The position numbers and the translations under genes were made by a program. 64,000 nt of DNA from contig NZ_KQ948480.1 in assembly GCF_001514115.1 (NCBI RefSeq), forward strand, positions 22,569 to 86,568, in the 5' to 3' direction. The stretch is from Streptomyces olivochromogenes. Its GTDB lineage: Bacteria; Actinomycetota; Actinomycetes; Streptomycetales; Streptomycetaceae. This document shows positions 26,290-35,192 of this stretch, piece by piece. Below the pieces are notes generated by a model. That model did no database searches and was not told the origin of the DNA. It saw only the letters and a program-made list of their open reading frames with translations. Position 1 is the first letter of the stretch; every line of letters starts with the position of its first letter.

Positions 26290-27462
26290 AGAGGCGAAGA
26301 CGACGACGGACTTCACAGGCCATGTCGTGGCCACGGACCGGGGCAAGGTCCGAGACTCGGCGACGGAATCGGTGGTGGCCTTTCAAGGCATTCCCTACGC
26401 CGCCTCGCCGGTGGACATGTTCCGCTTTGCGGCGCCGCACAAGCACCCGGGGTGGACGGGAATACGCGAAGCGGTGGACGCGGGACCGGCCGGACCGCAG
26501 GGCCCGTCACGGCTGGAACGCGTCATGGGGCCTCGTACGCCCGACTGGAACGAAGATCCACGGAGGCGGTTTCACCAGTGGCTCGGGCGGATGGGACTGG
26601 TACGACGGTGCCCGCCTCGCGGAAGCGGGCGACGTGGTGGTGGCGACCGCCAACTACCGGGTAGGGCCGCTGGGTTACCTCTATCTCCCGCAGATCGGCG
26701 CCGACAATCTCGGCGCCCAGGATCAGGCCGCCGTCCTGCGCTGGGTGCGCGACAACATCGTTTCCTTCGGAGGAGACCCTCGGGCCATGGCGGCCGGTGG
26801 GCAGTCGGCCCTGTCACTGGCGTTCGATCCGGCTACCGGGGGGCTTGTCAGGAGGGTGCTCCTGCAGAGCGGCCCTTGGGGCCTCCCGCCGCAGAATCCC
26901 GAGCAGGCCGCCGAGGAACACCAGCGCCTGCTGGACGTCCCCAGTACCGCAGATCCCGGGCAGGCCCTCTGCGCTCTCCCCGTCGGGCGACTCCTGTCCG
27001 CCTACGGCGAGTTGGCAGCTCGTCTCGCGCGCCCGGGCAACGCCGCCCCTCCAATGTACCCGGTTCTCGGCGGCGTCGGCATACCCCAAGCCTGGCAACA
27101 GGCGATGGCGAACGGGGCCTTGGAGGGCAAGGACCTTCTGATCGGCACCACCCGGGACGAGATGACCACCTTCTTCGCTTTCGAGCCACGCATCCAGTCG
27201 CTCACGCGAGAAAGCGCACTGCAACTCCTCGCCGGCCAGTTCGGCCCCAGCGCACAGGACGTCTTCCAGCGCCACGCGAACGCACTTCCGCACGTTCGAC
27301 AACTACCCAGACAGCCCGATGTTGGGGACCCCCTCGGACACCGAGCGGGCACGGGGGCGGTCCTTCGCCACGGCTGTCGCCGCATTCGTCGCCACCGGCT
27401 CCGCGAGCGACTGGCTTCCGTACGCGCCTGCGGCCACCGCAAGAATCCGACACTTCGGCTGA
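26290..27462 (+). pseudogene. Type-B carboxylesterase pseudogene
   Basis: The gene is spread over three frames. VVATDRGKVRDSATESVVAF with FQGIPYAASPVDMFRFAAP ends near 26560. GGFTSGSGGWDWYDGARLAE to a long ANYRVGPLGYLYLPQIGADN section follows in a second frame to about 27290. THFRTFDNYPDSPMLGTPSD to the TGA at 27460-27462 is in the third. The segment between PDWNED and GGGFTSG (the oxyanion HGGG region) is deleted. The nucleophile elbow reads GGQSALSLA rather than GQSAGA. Clearly inactive. Confidence 0.75.
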
Positions 27463-27613
27463 AGGTAACCCTCGCCGACCGGTTCACGGACTGGAACGAG
27501 TGGCTGCGCCCGCTTCCCCTCACCCTGGGAGTGCTGTTGCTCCTAGTCTTCATCGTGATGCCAGACGCCGGGTCCGTAGCCCCTGGCCGATCCGCGTGGA
27601 GTGGAAAGCGGCA

Positions 27614-28597
27614 TCACAACGACAGTGCAGTGGGACGCACCAGGCCTGTGCGTTTGACGCCAGTGAGAATGGGCGTCACCTCAATGTCGGAGATATGTGG
27701 CAAGGCCCCCACCGTGGCGGTCAGGAACGCATAGAGCGCGCTCAGATCGGCGGCGGCCACCGCGACCAACAGACTGCTGGCGCCCGTTGTGGCGGCGGTG
27801 AAGCGCACCTGCGGATGCCGGCTGAGGATCTGCCCGGTCTCCTGCAACGCCCCTGGTATCGCCTTGATCCACAGCAGTGCCTCGGCATGCACCCCCAGCA
27901 GAGCGAGATCGACTTCGGTGGCCAGCCGGACGGCATGCGCCTCCACCAGGGCGTCCATACGGCGACGCACGGTCCGCGCAGTCTTGCCGGTGCGGGCGGC
28001 AAGCTCCTCGTAAGTCATCCGGGAGTCCTCGATCAGCGCATCGACAAGTACGTCATCTCCCGGCAGCGGAGAGAGGGGCTCGGGGGAGGCATCGAAGCCG
28101 GGCCACAGCTGCGCGGACTCCTCCTGAGTCAGCAGTCCAGCGCTCCAGGCAAACCCCGCGGGGAACACTCTCAGCAGTTCGTACGACGTCCAGGACTGCA
28201 CGGCCGCGGTCGCAGGCAGGTCGCGCAGCACAAGCTCGTTGCGGGCATCGCGTCCGTTCAGGAAGAGCACGACGCAGATCTCGTCCCCGCCGCCCAGAAT
28301 GTCGACCCAGACGGTGTCGCGGCGCCGAGCGAGGGTGGCGGCGATGGCGGTGATCCGATGGGGGCGGCAGCGGATGCGCAACACCATGGGGATGAGGTGG
28401 GGATAGAGGGCGGGGTTGCGCACCGCCGTCGCCCGGAGGGTCTGGTCGTGGAACAGCGGTGCGGCGCGGCGCACGACCGTGCGCTCCGAAACACCCAGCA
28501 CGTCGGCGACATGCCGCCAGGAGGCGCGGGGAGATGCCAGCAGCACGGCCGTGATCCGCCGATCCACAGCATCAAGATCCTGGCGTACTTTCGGCAC
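27614..28597 (-). CDS. Lrp/AsnC-family regulator with two HTH domains
   Basis: A 327-aa regulator with duplicated architecture. The first AsnC-type HTH is at the N-terminus (LDAVDRRITAVLLASPRASW, VADVLGVSERTVVRRAAPL), and the second starts near residue 180 (DDVLVDALIEDSRMTYEELA, RTGKTARTVRRRMDALVEAH). The second is followed by a RAM-type effector domain (LLGVHAEALLWIKAIPGALQ, TGASSLLVAVAAADL). Such double proteins occur in Streptomyces as local regulators. The amidohydrolase at 29146 is divergent from it and is the probable target. Confidence 0.88.
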   Translation of the reverse strand: MPKVRQDLDAVDRRITAVLLASPRASWRHVADVLGVSERTVVRRAAPLFHDQTLRATAVRNPALYPHLIPMVLRIRCRPHRITAIAATLARRRDTVWVDILGGGDEICVVLFLNGRDARNELVLRDLPATAAVQSWTSYELLRVFPAGFAWSAGLLTQEESAQLWPGFDASPEPLSPLPGDDVLVDALIEDSRMTYEELAARTGKTARTVRRRMDALVEAHAVRLATEVDLALLGVHAEALLWIKAIPGALQETGQILSRHPQVRFTAATTGASSLLVAVAAADLSALYAFLTATVGALPHISDIEVTPILTGVKRTGLVRPTALSL

Positions 28598-28779
28598 CCC
28601 AACCCCTCAGTGATCTTCTTCCTCTGGAGACGAGCGTATCCGGGGACCGCGATCATCGGCGCCGCGCTACCTGCGCCAGCCCCGACGGATCGTGGCTCGA
28701 CTCGGTGCATCGGACCTCGCGTCATCGCCCTGGAAAACACCCACCGCGGAACGCCGTCCTCGGTGTGCGCGGTGTCGAT

Positions 28780-28948
28780 GCCGAGGGGATGGCCGTGCGG
28801 CGTGCGACGGCGCCGTGCGGCGTACGACGGTGCGCTCGGACAGGCCCAGGCGGCGTGACCACCTAGCGCCAGGAGGCGCGCGGCGAGGTGTGAAGAGCAG
28901 CTGGCAGCCGCGATCCCCGACGGTTCGTCTCGTCGAGTGATTGGCGCA
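28780..28948 (-). pseudogene. Decayed N-terminal copy of an Lrp/AsnC regulator
   Basis: The minus strand upstream of the Lrp gene reads RQSLDETNRRGSRLPAALHT and SPRASWR, then a stop. In a shifted frame RRLGLSERTVVRR-like sequence follows. This mirrors the opening of the intact regulator (VDRRITAVLLASPRASWRHV). It is a truncated paralogue or partial duplication, not expressed as a protein. Confidence 0.45.
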
Positions 28949-29145
28949 TGATCAGTCTGATGAGCCGCAGTCGTGGCGTAGTTTCTGCGTTCACGGCTCG
29001 AAAATGTATGTGAATCGGCTGAGAGTCCGTAGAACGGTCTTGTCGGCGGACGTGGTGGACGATCTTCGGCCGGGCGCGGACCCGGCCCCCCCTGCGGCCC
29101 CTGACGCGCCCTCAATGACGACTTTCAGATGGTGGGGAGAAGACC

Positions 29146-30765
29146 ATGACTGATCACGGAGCCGATCTGGTGATCCGGGCCGACGCGGTGCACACACTGG
29201 TGCCCGGCCAGGCTCCGCAGCGGGCGCTGGCCGTGCGGGGCGACCGCATCGCGGCCTTGTCCTCCGACCGGAACGGACTCGACCACTGGGTGACCGCCCG
29301 CACCACGGTCCACGACCTGCCCGGTGCCACGGTGCTGCCGGCGTTCGACGACACCCACACCCACCTGATCTACGCCGCGCTCGGCGCGTACGACGTTCCC
29401 GTGCACAAGGCGCGCACGATCCCCGAGTTCCTGGACCTGATCCGGCAGCGGGCCGAGCTGACCCCCGAGGGGGAGTGGATCCGCACCACCACGAACTGGC
29501 AGGAACTCAACCTGGCCGAGCGCCGCATGCCCACCGCGGCCGAACTCGACCGGGCCACCGACCGGCACCCGGTCCTGGTCAAGCGCGGCGGCCACAACGA
29601 CGTCGTCAACACCTACGCGCTGCGGCTGGCTGGCATCACCGAGGACACCCCCGCACCGCCCGGCGGTGTGATCGGCCGCGACGCGGACGGCAGGCTCGAC
29701 GGTCGGCTGATCGACAACGCCCTGGGCCTGGTGGAGCGCCTGGTTCCGGCGCCGGACCGGTCCCAGCGGATCGACGGGTTGCGCCTGGCCACCAGCCAGT
29801 ACGCCGCCACCGGCATCGGCAGCGTGCGCGACTGCGCGGTCACCCTCGAGGACTACAAGGTGCTCCTCGCCGCCCGCGAGTCGGGGGCGCTGAGCACCCG
29901 GGTGCGGGCCCTGATCTCCGCGCTCGGCCTGACCAGCGCGGCCCAGGTGGAGGACCTGCTCGACGCCATGGAGGACTGGCGCTACGGCTCCGACCCGTGG
30001 CTTCGGGTATGGGGAGTGAAGTTCGGGCTCGACGGCGGGCTGGAGGCCGGGGCCACCGAAGAGCCGTACGCCTGCGACCACTCCTTCTCCGGCACGCTGA
30101 CCTGGGAGCCCGACGCCCTGGTCGAGGCGGTCGAGGCCGTGGTCCGCCGCGGCTGGCGCGTCGGCACGCACGCCTACGGCGATCGCGCGGTCCGCATCCT
30201 CCTGGACGTCTATGAACGCGTCCTGGCACGTAACCCAGGCCTGGCCGCCGGCACCCTGGTGATGGAGCACGGCGGCCTGGCCGGCCCCGAACAGCGCGCC
30301 CGGGCCGTCGACCTGGGTATCCCCGTGACCATCCAGCAGCCGCTGCTCCACGACACCGCTGAGGTGGAGGAGGGCTTCTGGGGCCCGGAACGCGTCGCCC
30401 GGCTTTTCCCGGCCCGCGGCTGGATCGACCTCGGCGCCCAGGTCAGCGCCGGATCCGACTTCCCCGTCGGCCAGTTCGGCGCCATGCGCTCCGTCTGGGG
30501 CATGACCACCCGGCAGACCGTCATCGGCGTCAAGGGCCCCGAGCACGCCATCACCTACCAGGAAGCCCTCGCCCTGCACACCACCAACGCCGCCCGCCTG
30601 TGCGGCGAGGAGAGCCTGCGCGGCACTCTCACCCCGGGCCGCTTCGCCGACCTCACCGTCTGGGACCAGGACCCCGCCCACTGCCCCAGCGGCGCCCTGC
30701 GCGATCTCAACCCCACCCACACCATCGTCGGCGGCCTCCTCGTCACACCCGCCGATGCCCGCTAG
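29146..30765 (+). CDS. Metal-dependent amidohydrolase (YtcJ-like)
   Basis: A 539-aa amidohydrolase_3 family enzyme. The metal-binding DTHTHLI follows PGATVLPAF near residue 68. Later ligands and active-site elements appear in WGVKFGLDGGLEAGATEEPY, GTHAYGDRAVRILLDVYERV, VMEHGGLAGPEQR and VSAGSDFPVGQFGAM. The C-terminal strand EESLRGTLTPGRFADLTVWD closes the beta-sandwich. It hydrolyses an amide or cyclic ureide; the substrate is not evident. ATG 29146 follows GGGGAGAAG. It is divergent from the double-HTH Lrp gene. Confidence 0.9.
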   Translation: MTDHGADLVIRADAVHTLVPGQAPQRALAVRGDRIAALSSDRNGLDHWVTARTTVHDLPGATVLPAFDDTHTHLIYAALGAYDVPVHKARTIPEFLDLIRQRAELTPEGEWIRTTTNWQELNLAERRMPTAAELDRATDRHPVLVKRGGHNDVVNTYALRLAGITEDTPAPPGGVIGRDADGRLDGRLIDNALGLVERLVPAPDRSQRIDGLRLATSQYAATGIGSVRDCAVTLEDYKVLLAARESGALSTRVRALISALGLTSAAQVEDLLDAMEDWRYGSDPWLRVWGVKFGLDGGLEAGATEEPYACDHSFSGTLTWEPDALVEAVEAVVRRGWRVGTHAYGDRAVRILLDVYERVLARNPGLAAGTLVMEHGGLAGPEQRARAVDLGIPVTIQQPLLHDTAEVEEGFWGPERVARLFPARGWIDLGAQVSAGSDFPVGQFGAMRSVWGMTTRQTVIGVKGPEHAITYQEALALHTTNAARLCGEESLRGTLTPGRFADLTVWDQDPAHCPSGALRDLNPTHTIVGGLLVTPADAR

Positions 30766-30791
30766 GAGACCGCGCCGCAGAGTGAAGAAAC

Positions 30792-30840
30792 GCGCGACTC
30801 GCCCGGCACGCAGCAACCACAGCGACCGGGCGAGTCGCGC
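30792..30840 (+). terminator. Strong hairpin after the amidohydrolase
   Basis: GCGCGACTCGCCCGG (30792-30806) pairs perfectly over 15 bp with CCGGGCGAGTCGCGC (30826-30840), with a 19-nt loop, 27 bp after the stop codon. A factor-independent terminator without U-tract, typical for Streptomyces. Confidence 0.7.
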
Positions 30841-31298
30841 GGACAGGTGCGCACATGGAGCACGAACCTCGCCTGACTCAACCCGTGGCCGTACGACTGG
30901 TGGGACGCGCCGTGCCTGGAAAGCGGCCACCCATACCGTCGAGGCGGACAACGGCGATCGGTACTCGGTGTGGACGGCCACGCGATGACCGCCCGCCTCC
31001 AGATCGCCGCCGGGCAAGTTCTGCCCGGCATCCCGGCCTGACCTGCCCACTGGACCCGGCTCGCCGTCCGCCCCTTGGTCCCCGGGCGCTGGGTCCGTCG
31101 CTCCCCGCTCTCCCAGGTGGACCGCGCCGCGCACGGAGCTGGGTCCAACTGGGTCCGAGGACCTGTGACACCGATCAGTTGTGTCATCGGTGTCATCTGT
31201 GGCATCGGCGCCACGGCCCGAGGTGGGAAGGTGCCTCGTCCGGGTTCGGATTCGTCGTACCCATCCCCGCGCTGTACGCCTTGCTGTACGGTCGGAAC
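30841..31298. other. Intergenic region upstream of the toxin-antitoxin operon
   Basis: No gene recognised. GACACCGAT (31167-31175) and ATCGGTGTC (31186-31194) form a perfect 9-bp inverted repeat. Nearby GTCATCGG/GTCATCTG/GGCATCGG units recur at about 12-bp spacing. Directly before the antitoxin start GCTGTACG occurs twice (31271 and 31283), a possible antitoxin operator. Confidence 0.4.
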
Positions 31299-31550
31299 AT
31301 GTCGAAGTCAGTGACGATCCGGGTCCCCGAAGAACTCCACGCGCAGTTGCAGGAGCGGGCGGAAGCCGAGGGCACCACGGTCACCGCGCTCATCACCGAG
31401 GCCGCGCACAACGCGGTCCGCGATCCCCGCCTGGACAGCGCCGCCGACGTCTTCCGCGCGTTCGTCGCCGACAACGCGGCCGCGTTCGACGCGGCGTTTC
31501 CCGACGACGCTCCCGCCCGGCTGGACGCCTCTGGACGGGCTGCTGCCTGA
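31299..31550 (+). CDS. Ribbon-helix-helix antitoxin
   Basis: An 83-aa protein whose first 45 residues are a ribbon-helix-helix domain: SVTIRVPEELHAQLQERAEA and GTTVTALITEAAHNAVRD. The C-terminal part (ADVFRAFVADNAAAFDAAFP) is a helix suited to wrap a toxin. ATG 31299 lies 6 nt after TACGGT, consistent with a leaderless mRNA. The stop is 2 nt before the toxin start, so both are co-translated. It probably represses its own promoter at the duplicated GCTGTACG sites. Confidence 0.8.
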   Translation: MSKSVTIRVPEELHAQLQERAEAEGTTVTALITEAAHNAVRDPRLDSAADVFRAFVADNAAAFDAAFPDDAPARLDASGRAAA

Positions 31551-31552
31551 CC

Positions 31553-31924
31553 ATGGAGCTCCACATCGACATCCGCTGGCTGCTGGAACGTCAGTCGGAA
31601 GTGCTGCCCAAGCACCCCTCGGTCCACGACTTCTCCAACCTCGTGGCCGCCGTCGCGCGCCACCGGGTCAACACCCCCCAGGTCGGCGTCGCCGTCGACA
31701 ACGCCTGGCGAGCGGCGGCCCTGATGCACGCGATCATCCGACTGCGCCCCCTCCCGGCCCGCAATGCCTTGTACGGTGCCGCGATCGTCACGGCGTACAT
31801 GGGCGCCGCGGGCGAGGCTGTCGACCCGCCGTACGGTGCGCTGATTGACCTCGCCCGCGACATCGACGCCGGCCGCGCCGACGGGTACGACGCGGCCGAC
31901 CGCATCCGCTCCTGGCGCATCTGA
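31553..31924 (+). CDS. Fic/Doc-like toxin with degenerate active-site motif
   Basis: A 123-aa all-helical protein: MELHIDIRWLLERQSEVLPK, VHDFSNLVAAVARHRVNTPQ, AVDNAWRAAALMHAIIRLRP, then LPARNALYGAAIVTAYMGAA and a final helix. The order and spacing resemble short Fic/Doc proteins. Where the family has HxFx(D/E)GN(G/K)R, this reads RPLPARNALYGA, so the catalytic His and the GN pair are not canonical. Many Streptomyces toxin components of this type show the same change, so a modified mechanism or non-AMP-transferase role is likely. Operon partner of the upstream antitoxin. Confidence 0.7.
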   Translation: MELHIDIRWLLERQSEVLPKHPSVHDFSNLVAAVARHRVNTPQVGVAVDNAWRAAALMHAIIRLRPLPARNALYGAAIVTAYMGAAGEAVDPPYGALIDLARDIDAGRADGYDAADRIRSWRI

Positions 31925-32010
31925 GCTCACCCCATATGAGGCGCCTGGTGCAGCGCGGTGTCCTGCAGGGTGCGGTTTTGGGCGTCGGAGAGTGATGACA
32001 CTCGGGGCTG

Positions 32011-32058
32011 TCGGCCAGTCGGCCAGTCGGCCAGTCGGCCAGTCGGCCAGTCGGTCAG
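32011..32058. repeat. Octamer tandem repeat (TCGGCCAG)n
   Basis: Five exact copies of TCGGCCAG (32011-32050) plus one variant TCGGTCAG (32051-32058). It lies between the toxin stop and its terminator. Likely slippage-prone; no spacer structure, so not a CRISPR. Confidence 0.9.
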
Positions 32059-32093
32059 TCGACGCAAGGGCGCTGCATGGGAGCCGCATGAGC

Positions 32094-32129
32094 AAAGGGC
32101 GGTCATCCTCTCGGGGGTGACCGCCCTTT
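32094..32129 (+). terminator. Terminator of the toxin-antitoxin operon
   Basis: AAAGGGCGGTCA (32094-32105) and TGACCGCCCTTT (32118-32129) form a perfect 12-bp stem with 12-nt loop, followed by GTGTTGTT. Good intrinsic terminator. Confidence 0.75.
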
Positions 32130-32265
32130 GTGTTGTTCGGGTGTCCTTTCGAGTGATCACGCCGTTTCCCTGGCGGGGCCGATCGGTGCCGGCCTTCGGG
32201 TGTGCCACGTTGAGGTTGAGCCCAGCCCAGCCCAGCCGGACCGACGGGAGCAGAGGACCGACGCC

Positions 32266-32910
32266 ATGACGTCTGCGATCACCCGAAGCCTTGCCGTGAC
32301 AGCGATGATCGCCGCGCTGGCCGCGACAACGGGGTGCAAGGACGAGGACGGGCAGCCGACACCTCAGCCGACGGGGACCACCGCGACCGGGTCGGTACAG
32401 AGCACTGCGTCCGACGGCGACCCCGAGCTGGGCAGAGTCGACGTCGGCGACGGCTCGGACGAAGGACGTACAGTGCCGGCGATGCATGTCCCGACCGCGA
32501 ACGTGGGCGAGCCGGCCGGCGGCAGGGTGGACTTCGTCAACACCGGCCATGTGCCGACGACGTTGCAGCAGTTCGACGCCGCCACCGATAGCGGTGAGAC
32601 CTCGATCACCGCGAACGGCTGCGAGAACGTCGAGCTGCAGCCCGGCGAGAATTGCCAGGTCGCGCTCTCGCACACCGCTGAGGAGCCGGGACGGTTCAGC
32701 GTGACTCTGACGGCCGTGACCTCCCAAGGAGGGACGCTCACCGTGACTCTCTCCGGGGAGGCGGTGGGAGCGTCCAAGACGACGACGGCCACGACCGAGG
32801 AGCCGACCAGCGAGCCCCCATCGCCCACTGCCACCGGCACGGAGTCGACGCCGACTCCCGACGTCACGGACACACCGACACCGACACCGACCGGGAGCGG
32901 AGTCTCCTGA
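32266..32910 (+). CDS. Lipoprotein with choice-of-anchor-like domain and Thr/Pro tail
   Basis: A 214-aa lipoprotein. The signal is MTSAITRSLAVTAMIAALA with lipobox ATTGC (Cys24). The centre (residues about 78-168) is a beta-sandwich like the choice-of-anchor D / ASPM-SPD-2-Hydin group: GRVDFVNTGHVPTTLQQFDA, ELQPGENCQVALSHTAEEPG, GTLTVTLSGEA. The tail is a low-complexity Thr/Pro/Glu stretch, probably a wall-spanning linker. Membrane-anchored outside the cell; function unknown. ATG 32266 used, with a purine-rich site upstream. Confidence 0.75.
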   Translation: MTSAITRSLAVTAMIAALAATTGCKDEDGQPTPQPTGTTATGSVQSTASDGDPELGRVDVGDGSDEGRTVPAMHVPTANVGEPAGGRVDFVNTGHVPTTLQQFDAATDSGETSITANGCENVELQPGENCQVALSHTAEEPGRFSVTLTAVTSQGGTLTVTLSGEAVGASKTTTATTEEPTSEPPSPTATGTESTPTPDVTDTPTPTPTGSGVS

Positions 32911-32991
32911 CGCGTCGGGCGCTTCGCCGGGGCAGGCCGGTGACGCACGGCCTGGTCGACACCCCGAGCCCTTGGCTCAGCTCCACAGCCT

Positions 32992-33918
32992 CTAGCTCAG
33001 CTCCACCCGCACGGTGTCGTCGTCGGGGAGGACCACGACCTTGGTGCTGTTGTAGTCCGCGGTCTTGGAGACCAGGTAGTAGCGGCTCGGCGACTTCGCG
33101 ATCAGCCGGAAGCCGCTGTACTGGTAGCGGTACGGACCGGCTCTGTCGCCCAGGTCCTTGTATCTGATGTCCCGCGCGTGGTGCTGGAGGATCACACGTG
33201 AGTGGACCACTACGTGCTGACTCTTCCGGTAGTGGTCCTGAGCGGCCGCGACGGCGTTGCTCACGCCCGCCATCGACGCGTAGCGGGCCATGGTGAAGAA
33301 GAGTGTCATCGTCAGTAGCCCGAGGAGCAGGGCTCCCCCCGACTGCCATAGCCGGTCCCCGGTGCGGCCGGGCCGGTCGTGTGTCCCTCCGTCGTGGGTG
33401 AGGCGCAGTTGTACGGCGAAGAAGGCCAAGGTTGCGCCCAGTGCCACCAGCATCGCAGGCACGAACTGGGCGGCCCAGCCGCCCGGAAGCGTAGGGAGAA
33501 TCTTCTCCCAGAAGAAGACCGGGAAGCCCAGCAGCAACAGGGCAAGGCCCGAGCCCAGCAGCCAGAGGATCACCTTGCTGCGACGGGCCGCATGCCGTGG
33601 CCCGCTGAGCGACTGTCCCACCCAGCCGAGCACCAGTAACACGATGAGCCCACACACGAGCAGGAACCACAGCGGCAGGAAGATGGCGTCAGGGCTCTTG
33701 GCCAGCATGGCTTGCACGGAGAACTGCAGATCTTCGGGGATCACCCCGAGTGCGGTGTAGTACGCGCGCTGGTAGACGTTGCCAAAGTAGTACAGCAGCC
33801 CGATGGCCACAGTCCCGGGCGCCGCGATGTATGCAGCCTTGTCCAGAAACGCGGACTTCGGCGGCCGTGGGGGAGGCTCGGTTGCAGACCTGGGCGGCGG
33901 CTCCTCGGGCGCGGGCAT
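32992..33918 (-). CDS. Four-TM membrane protein of unknown function
   Basis: A 308-aa protein. A Pro-rich cytosolic N-terminus (MPAPEEPPPRSATEPPPRPP) is followed by hydrophobic segments near AAPGTVAIGLLYYFGNVY, LWFLLVCGLIVLLVLGWVG, VILWLLGSGLALLLLGFPVF and AMLVALGATLAFFAVQL. A further helix comes next, then a C-terminal soluble domain (SQHVVVHSRVILQHHARDIR, SGFRLIAKSPSRYYLVSKTA). No family recognised. ATG 33918 chosen; an in-frame ATG at 34023 is possible. The last codons and stop repeat a GCTCAGCTCCAC stretch, a small tail duplication. Confidence 0.65.
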   Translation of the reverse strand: MPAPEEPPPRSATEPPPRPPKSAFLDKAAYIAAPGTVAIGLLYYFGNVYQRAYYTALGVIPEDLQFSVQAMLAKSPDAIFLPLWFLLVCGLIVLLVLGWVGQSLSGPRHAARRSKVILWLLGSGLALLLLGFPVFFWEKILPTLPGGWAAQFVPAMLVALGATLAFFAVQLRLTHDGGTHDRPGRTGDRLWQSGGALLLGLLTMTLFFTMARYASMAGVSNAVAAAQDHYRKSQHVVVHSRVILQHHARDIRYKDLGDRAGPYRYQYSGFRLIAKSPSRYYLVSKTADYNSTKVVVLPDDDTVRVELS

Positions 33919-34124
33919 GGCACCAGTCTGTTCGTCGGTTGCCCCGCCCGCACGTGAGGCGAGTCCGGTCGAATGACCATGCGCGTAAGCCGTGCCGTTG
34001 CAGGCAGCGCGTTCGTTCGGCATGGCCTATCGGGTATGACGGACCCTGTCTTCACAGGCAGGGGAGCGAAGCTGCCTATGCCCTGATCGTGATCGGGGCC
34101 CGCACCCCTGCGTACCCTGTCTCC

Positions 34125-35081
34125 GTGTCAGCCTCTCGCCTGCGTCGCGTCGCCGTTCTTGTGCTGGAGGGTGCGAAGCCGCTCGATGTCGGAATCCCCG
34201 CGCAGGTGTTCACCACGCGCGCGAGCATGCCGTACGAGGTGCGGCTGTGCGGCGCGGCACCTGGTCTCGTGACCGGTGGCGACGGCCTCTCGTACCACGT
34301 CGCCCATGGCCTTGACGCACTTGCATGGGCCGACATCGTGTTCATCCCCGGCTATCGGTTCCCGGACCGTGACGATCCGCCTCAAGCCGTCGTCGACGCG
34401 CTGATCGCTGCCCACGACCGGGGCGCGCGGCTCGCCGCCATCTCGACGGGCGCCTTCGCGCTTGCCGCGACGGGCCTGCTCGACGGCAGGCGTGCCACGA
34501 CGCACTGGCACTACTCACGGGCGCTGGTGGCGAAGCATCCGCTCGTCGAGGTCGACGAGAACGTTCTGTTCGTCGACGAGGGCAGCGTGCTGACGTCGGC
34601 CGGCGCCGCCTCGGGCATCGACCTGTGCCTGCACATTCTGCGCGGAGACCTCGGGGTGGCCGCGTCGAACCACGCGGCCCGGCGATTGGTCGCGGCCCCC
34701 TACCGAAGTGGCGGTCAGGCGCAGTATGTGCCGCGCAGCGTGCCGGAGCCACTCGGTGAGCGGTTCGCCCAAACTCGCGAGTGGGCGCTGCACCGGCTCG
34801 ACGAGCCCCTCACCCTCGAGGTGCTGGCGCAGCAGGCAGCGGTCTCGCCGCGCACGTTCTCGCGGCGCTTCGTGGCGGAGACCGGGTACACGCCGATGCA
34901 GTGGGTCATGCGAGCCCGCATCGACATGGCCCGCGAGCTGCTCGAGCGTTCGCAGCGCAGCGTCGAGCGGATCGCCGCAGATGTCGGTCTCGGCACCGGT
35001 GCGAATCTGCGGCTGCACTTCCATCGCATCCTCGGCACCACGCCGAGCGAGTACCGGCGCACCTTCGCCCAGGGCGAGTAG
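34125..35081 (+). CDS. GlxA-family AraC-type regulator
   Basis: A 318-aa regulator with an N-terminal DJ-1/PfpI-like domain (VAVLVLEGAKPLDVGIPAQV, LAAISTGAFALAATGLLDGR with Ser/Thr at the elbow instead of Cys, so no protease activity) and a C-terminal AraC double HTH (LTLEVLAQQAAVSPRTFSRR, SVERIAADVGLGTGANLRLH). GTG 34125 was chosen because TACCCT ends 7 nt upstream, giving a leaderless transcript, and the domain begins at once. It sits immediately upstream of the GAPDH gene in the same direction. Confidence 0.88.
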   Translation: MSASRLRRVAVLVLEGAKPLDVGIPAQVFTTRASMPYEVRLCGAAPGLVTGGDGLSYHVAHGLDALAWADIVFIPGYRFPDRDDPPQAVVDALIAAHDRGARLAAISTGAFALAATGLLDGRRATTHWHYSRALVAKHPLVEVDENVLFVDEGSVLTSAGAASGIDLCLHILRGDLGVAASNHAARRLVAAPYRSGGQAQYVPRSVPEPLGERFAQTREWALHRLDEPLTLEVLAQQAAVSPRTFSRRFVAETGYTPMQWVMRARIDMARELLERSQRSVERIAADVGLGTGANLRLHFHRILGTTPSEYRRTFAQGE

Positions 35082-35192
35082 TCCCGTCACCGGCGCACCT
35101 GGCGCGATCCTTTTGAACCATGGCGATCCCGCCACTGTCACCGGTGGGGTGCCGCGAGCGAGCCTTGGTGGCGAACCGAAGGGACAGCACTT

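Noticed and set aside
25844..28858. 1004-codon open frame on the plus strand
   Set aside because: It joins the wrong frame of the MFS gene, part of the carboxylesterase pseudogene and the antisense of the Lrp gene. Only the esterase portion (26326-26560) is real coding sequence.
29125..31134. 669-codon minus-strand frame
   Set aside because: Antisense of the amidohydrolase; composition is repetitive Gly/Ala/Val/Asp/His without family motifs.
32011..32058. CRISPR-like repeat
   Set aside because: Octamers are directly contiguous with no spacers and no cas genes are nearby.
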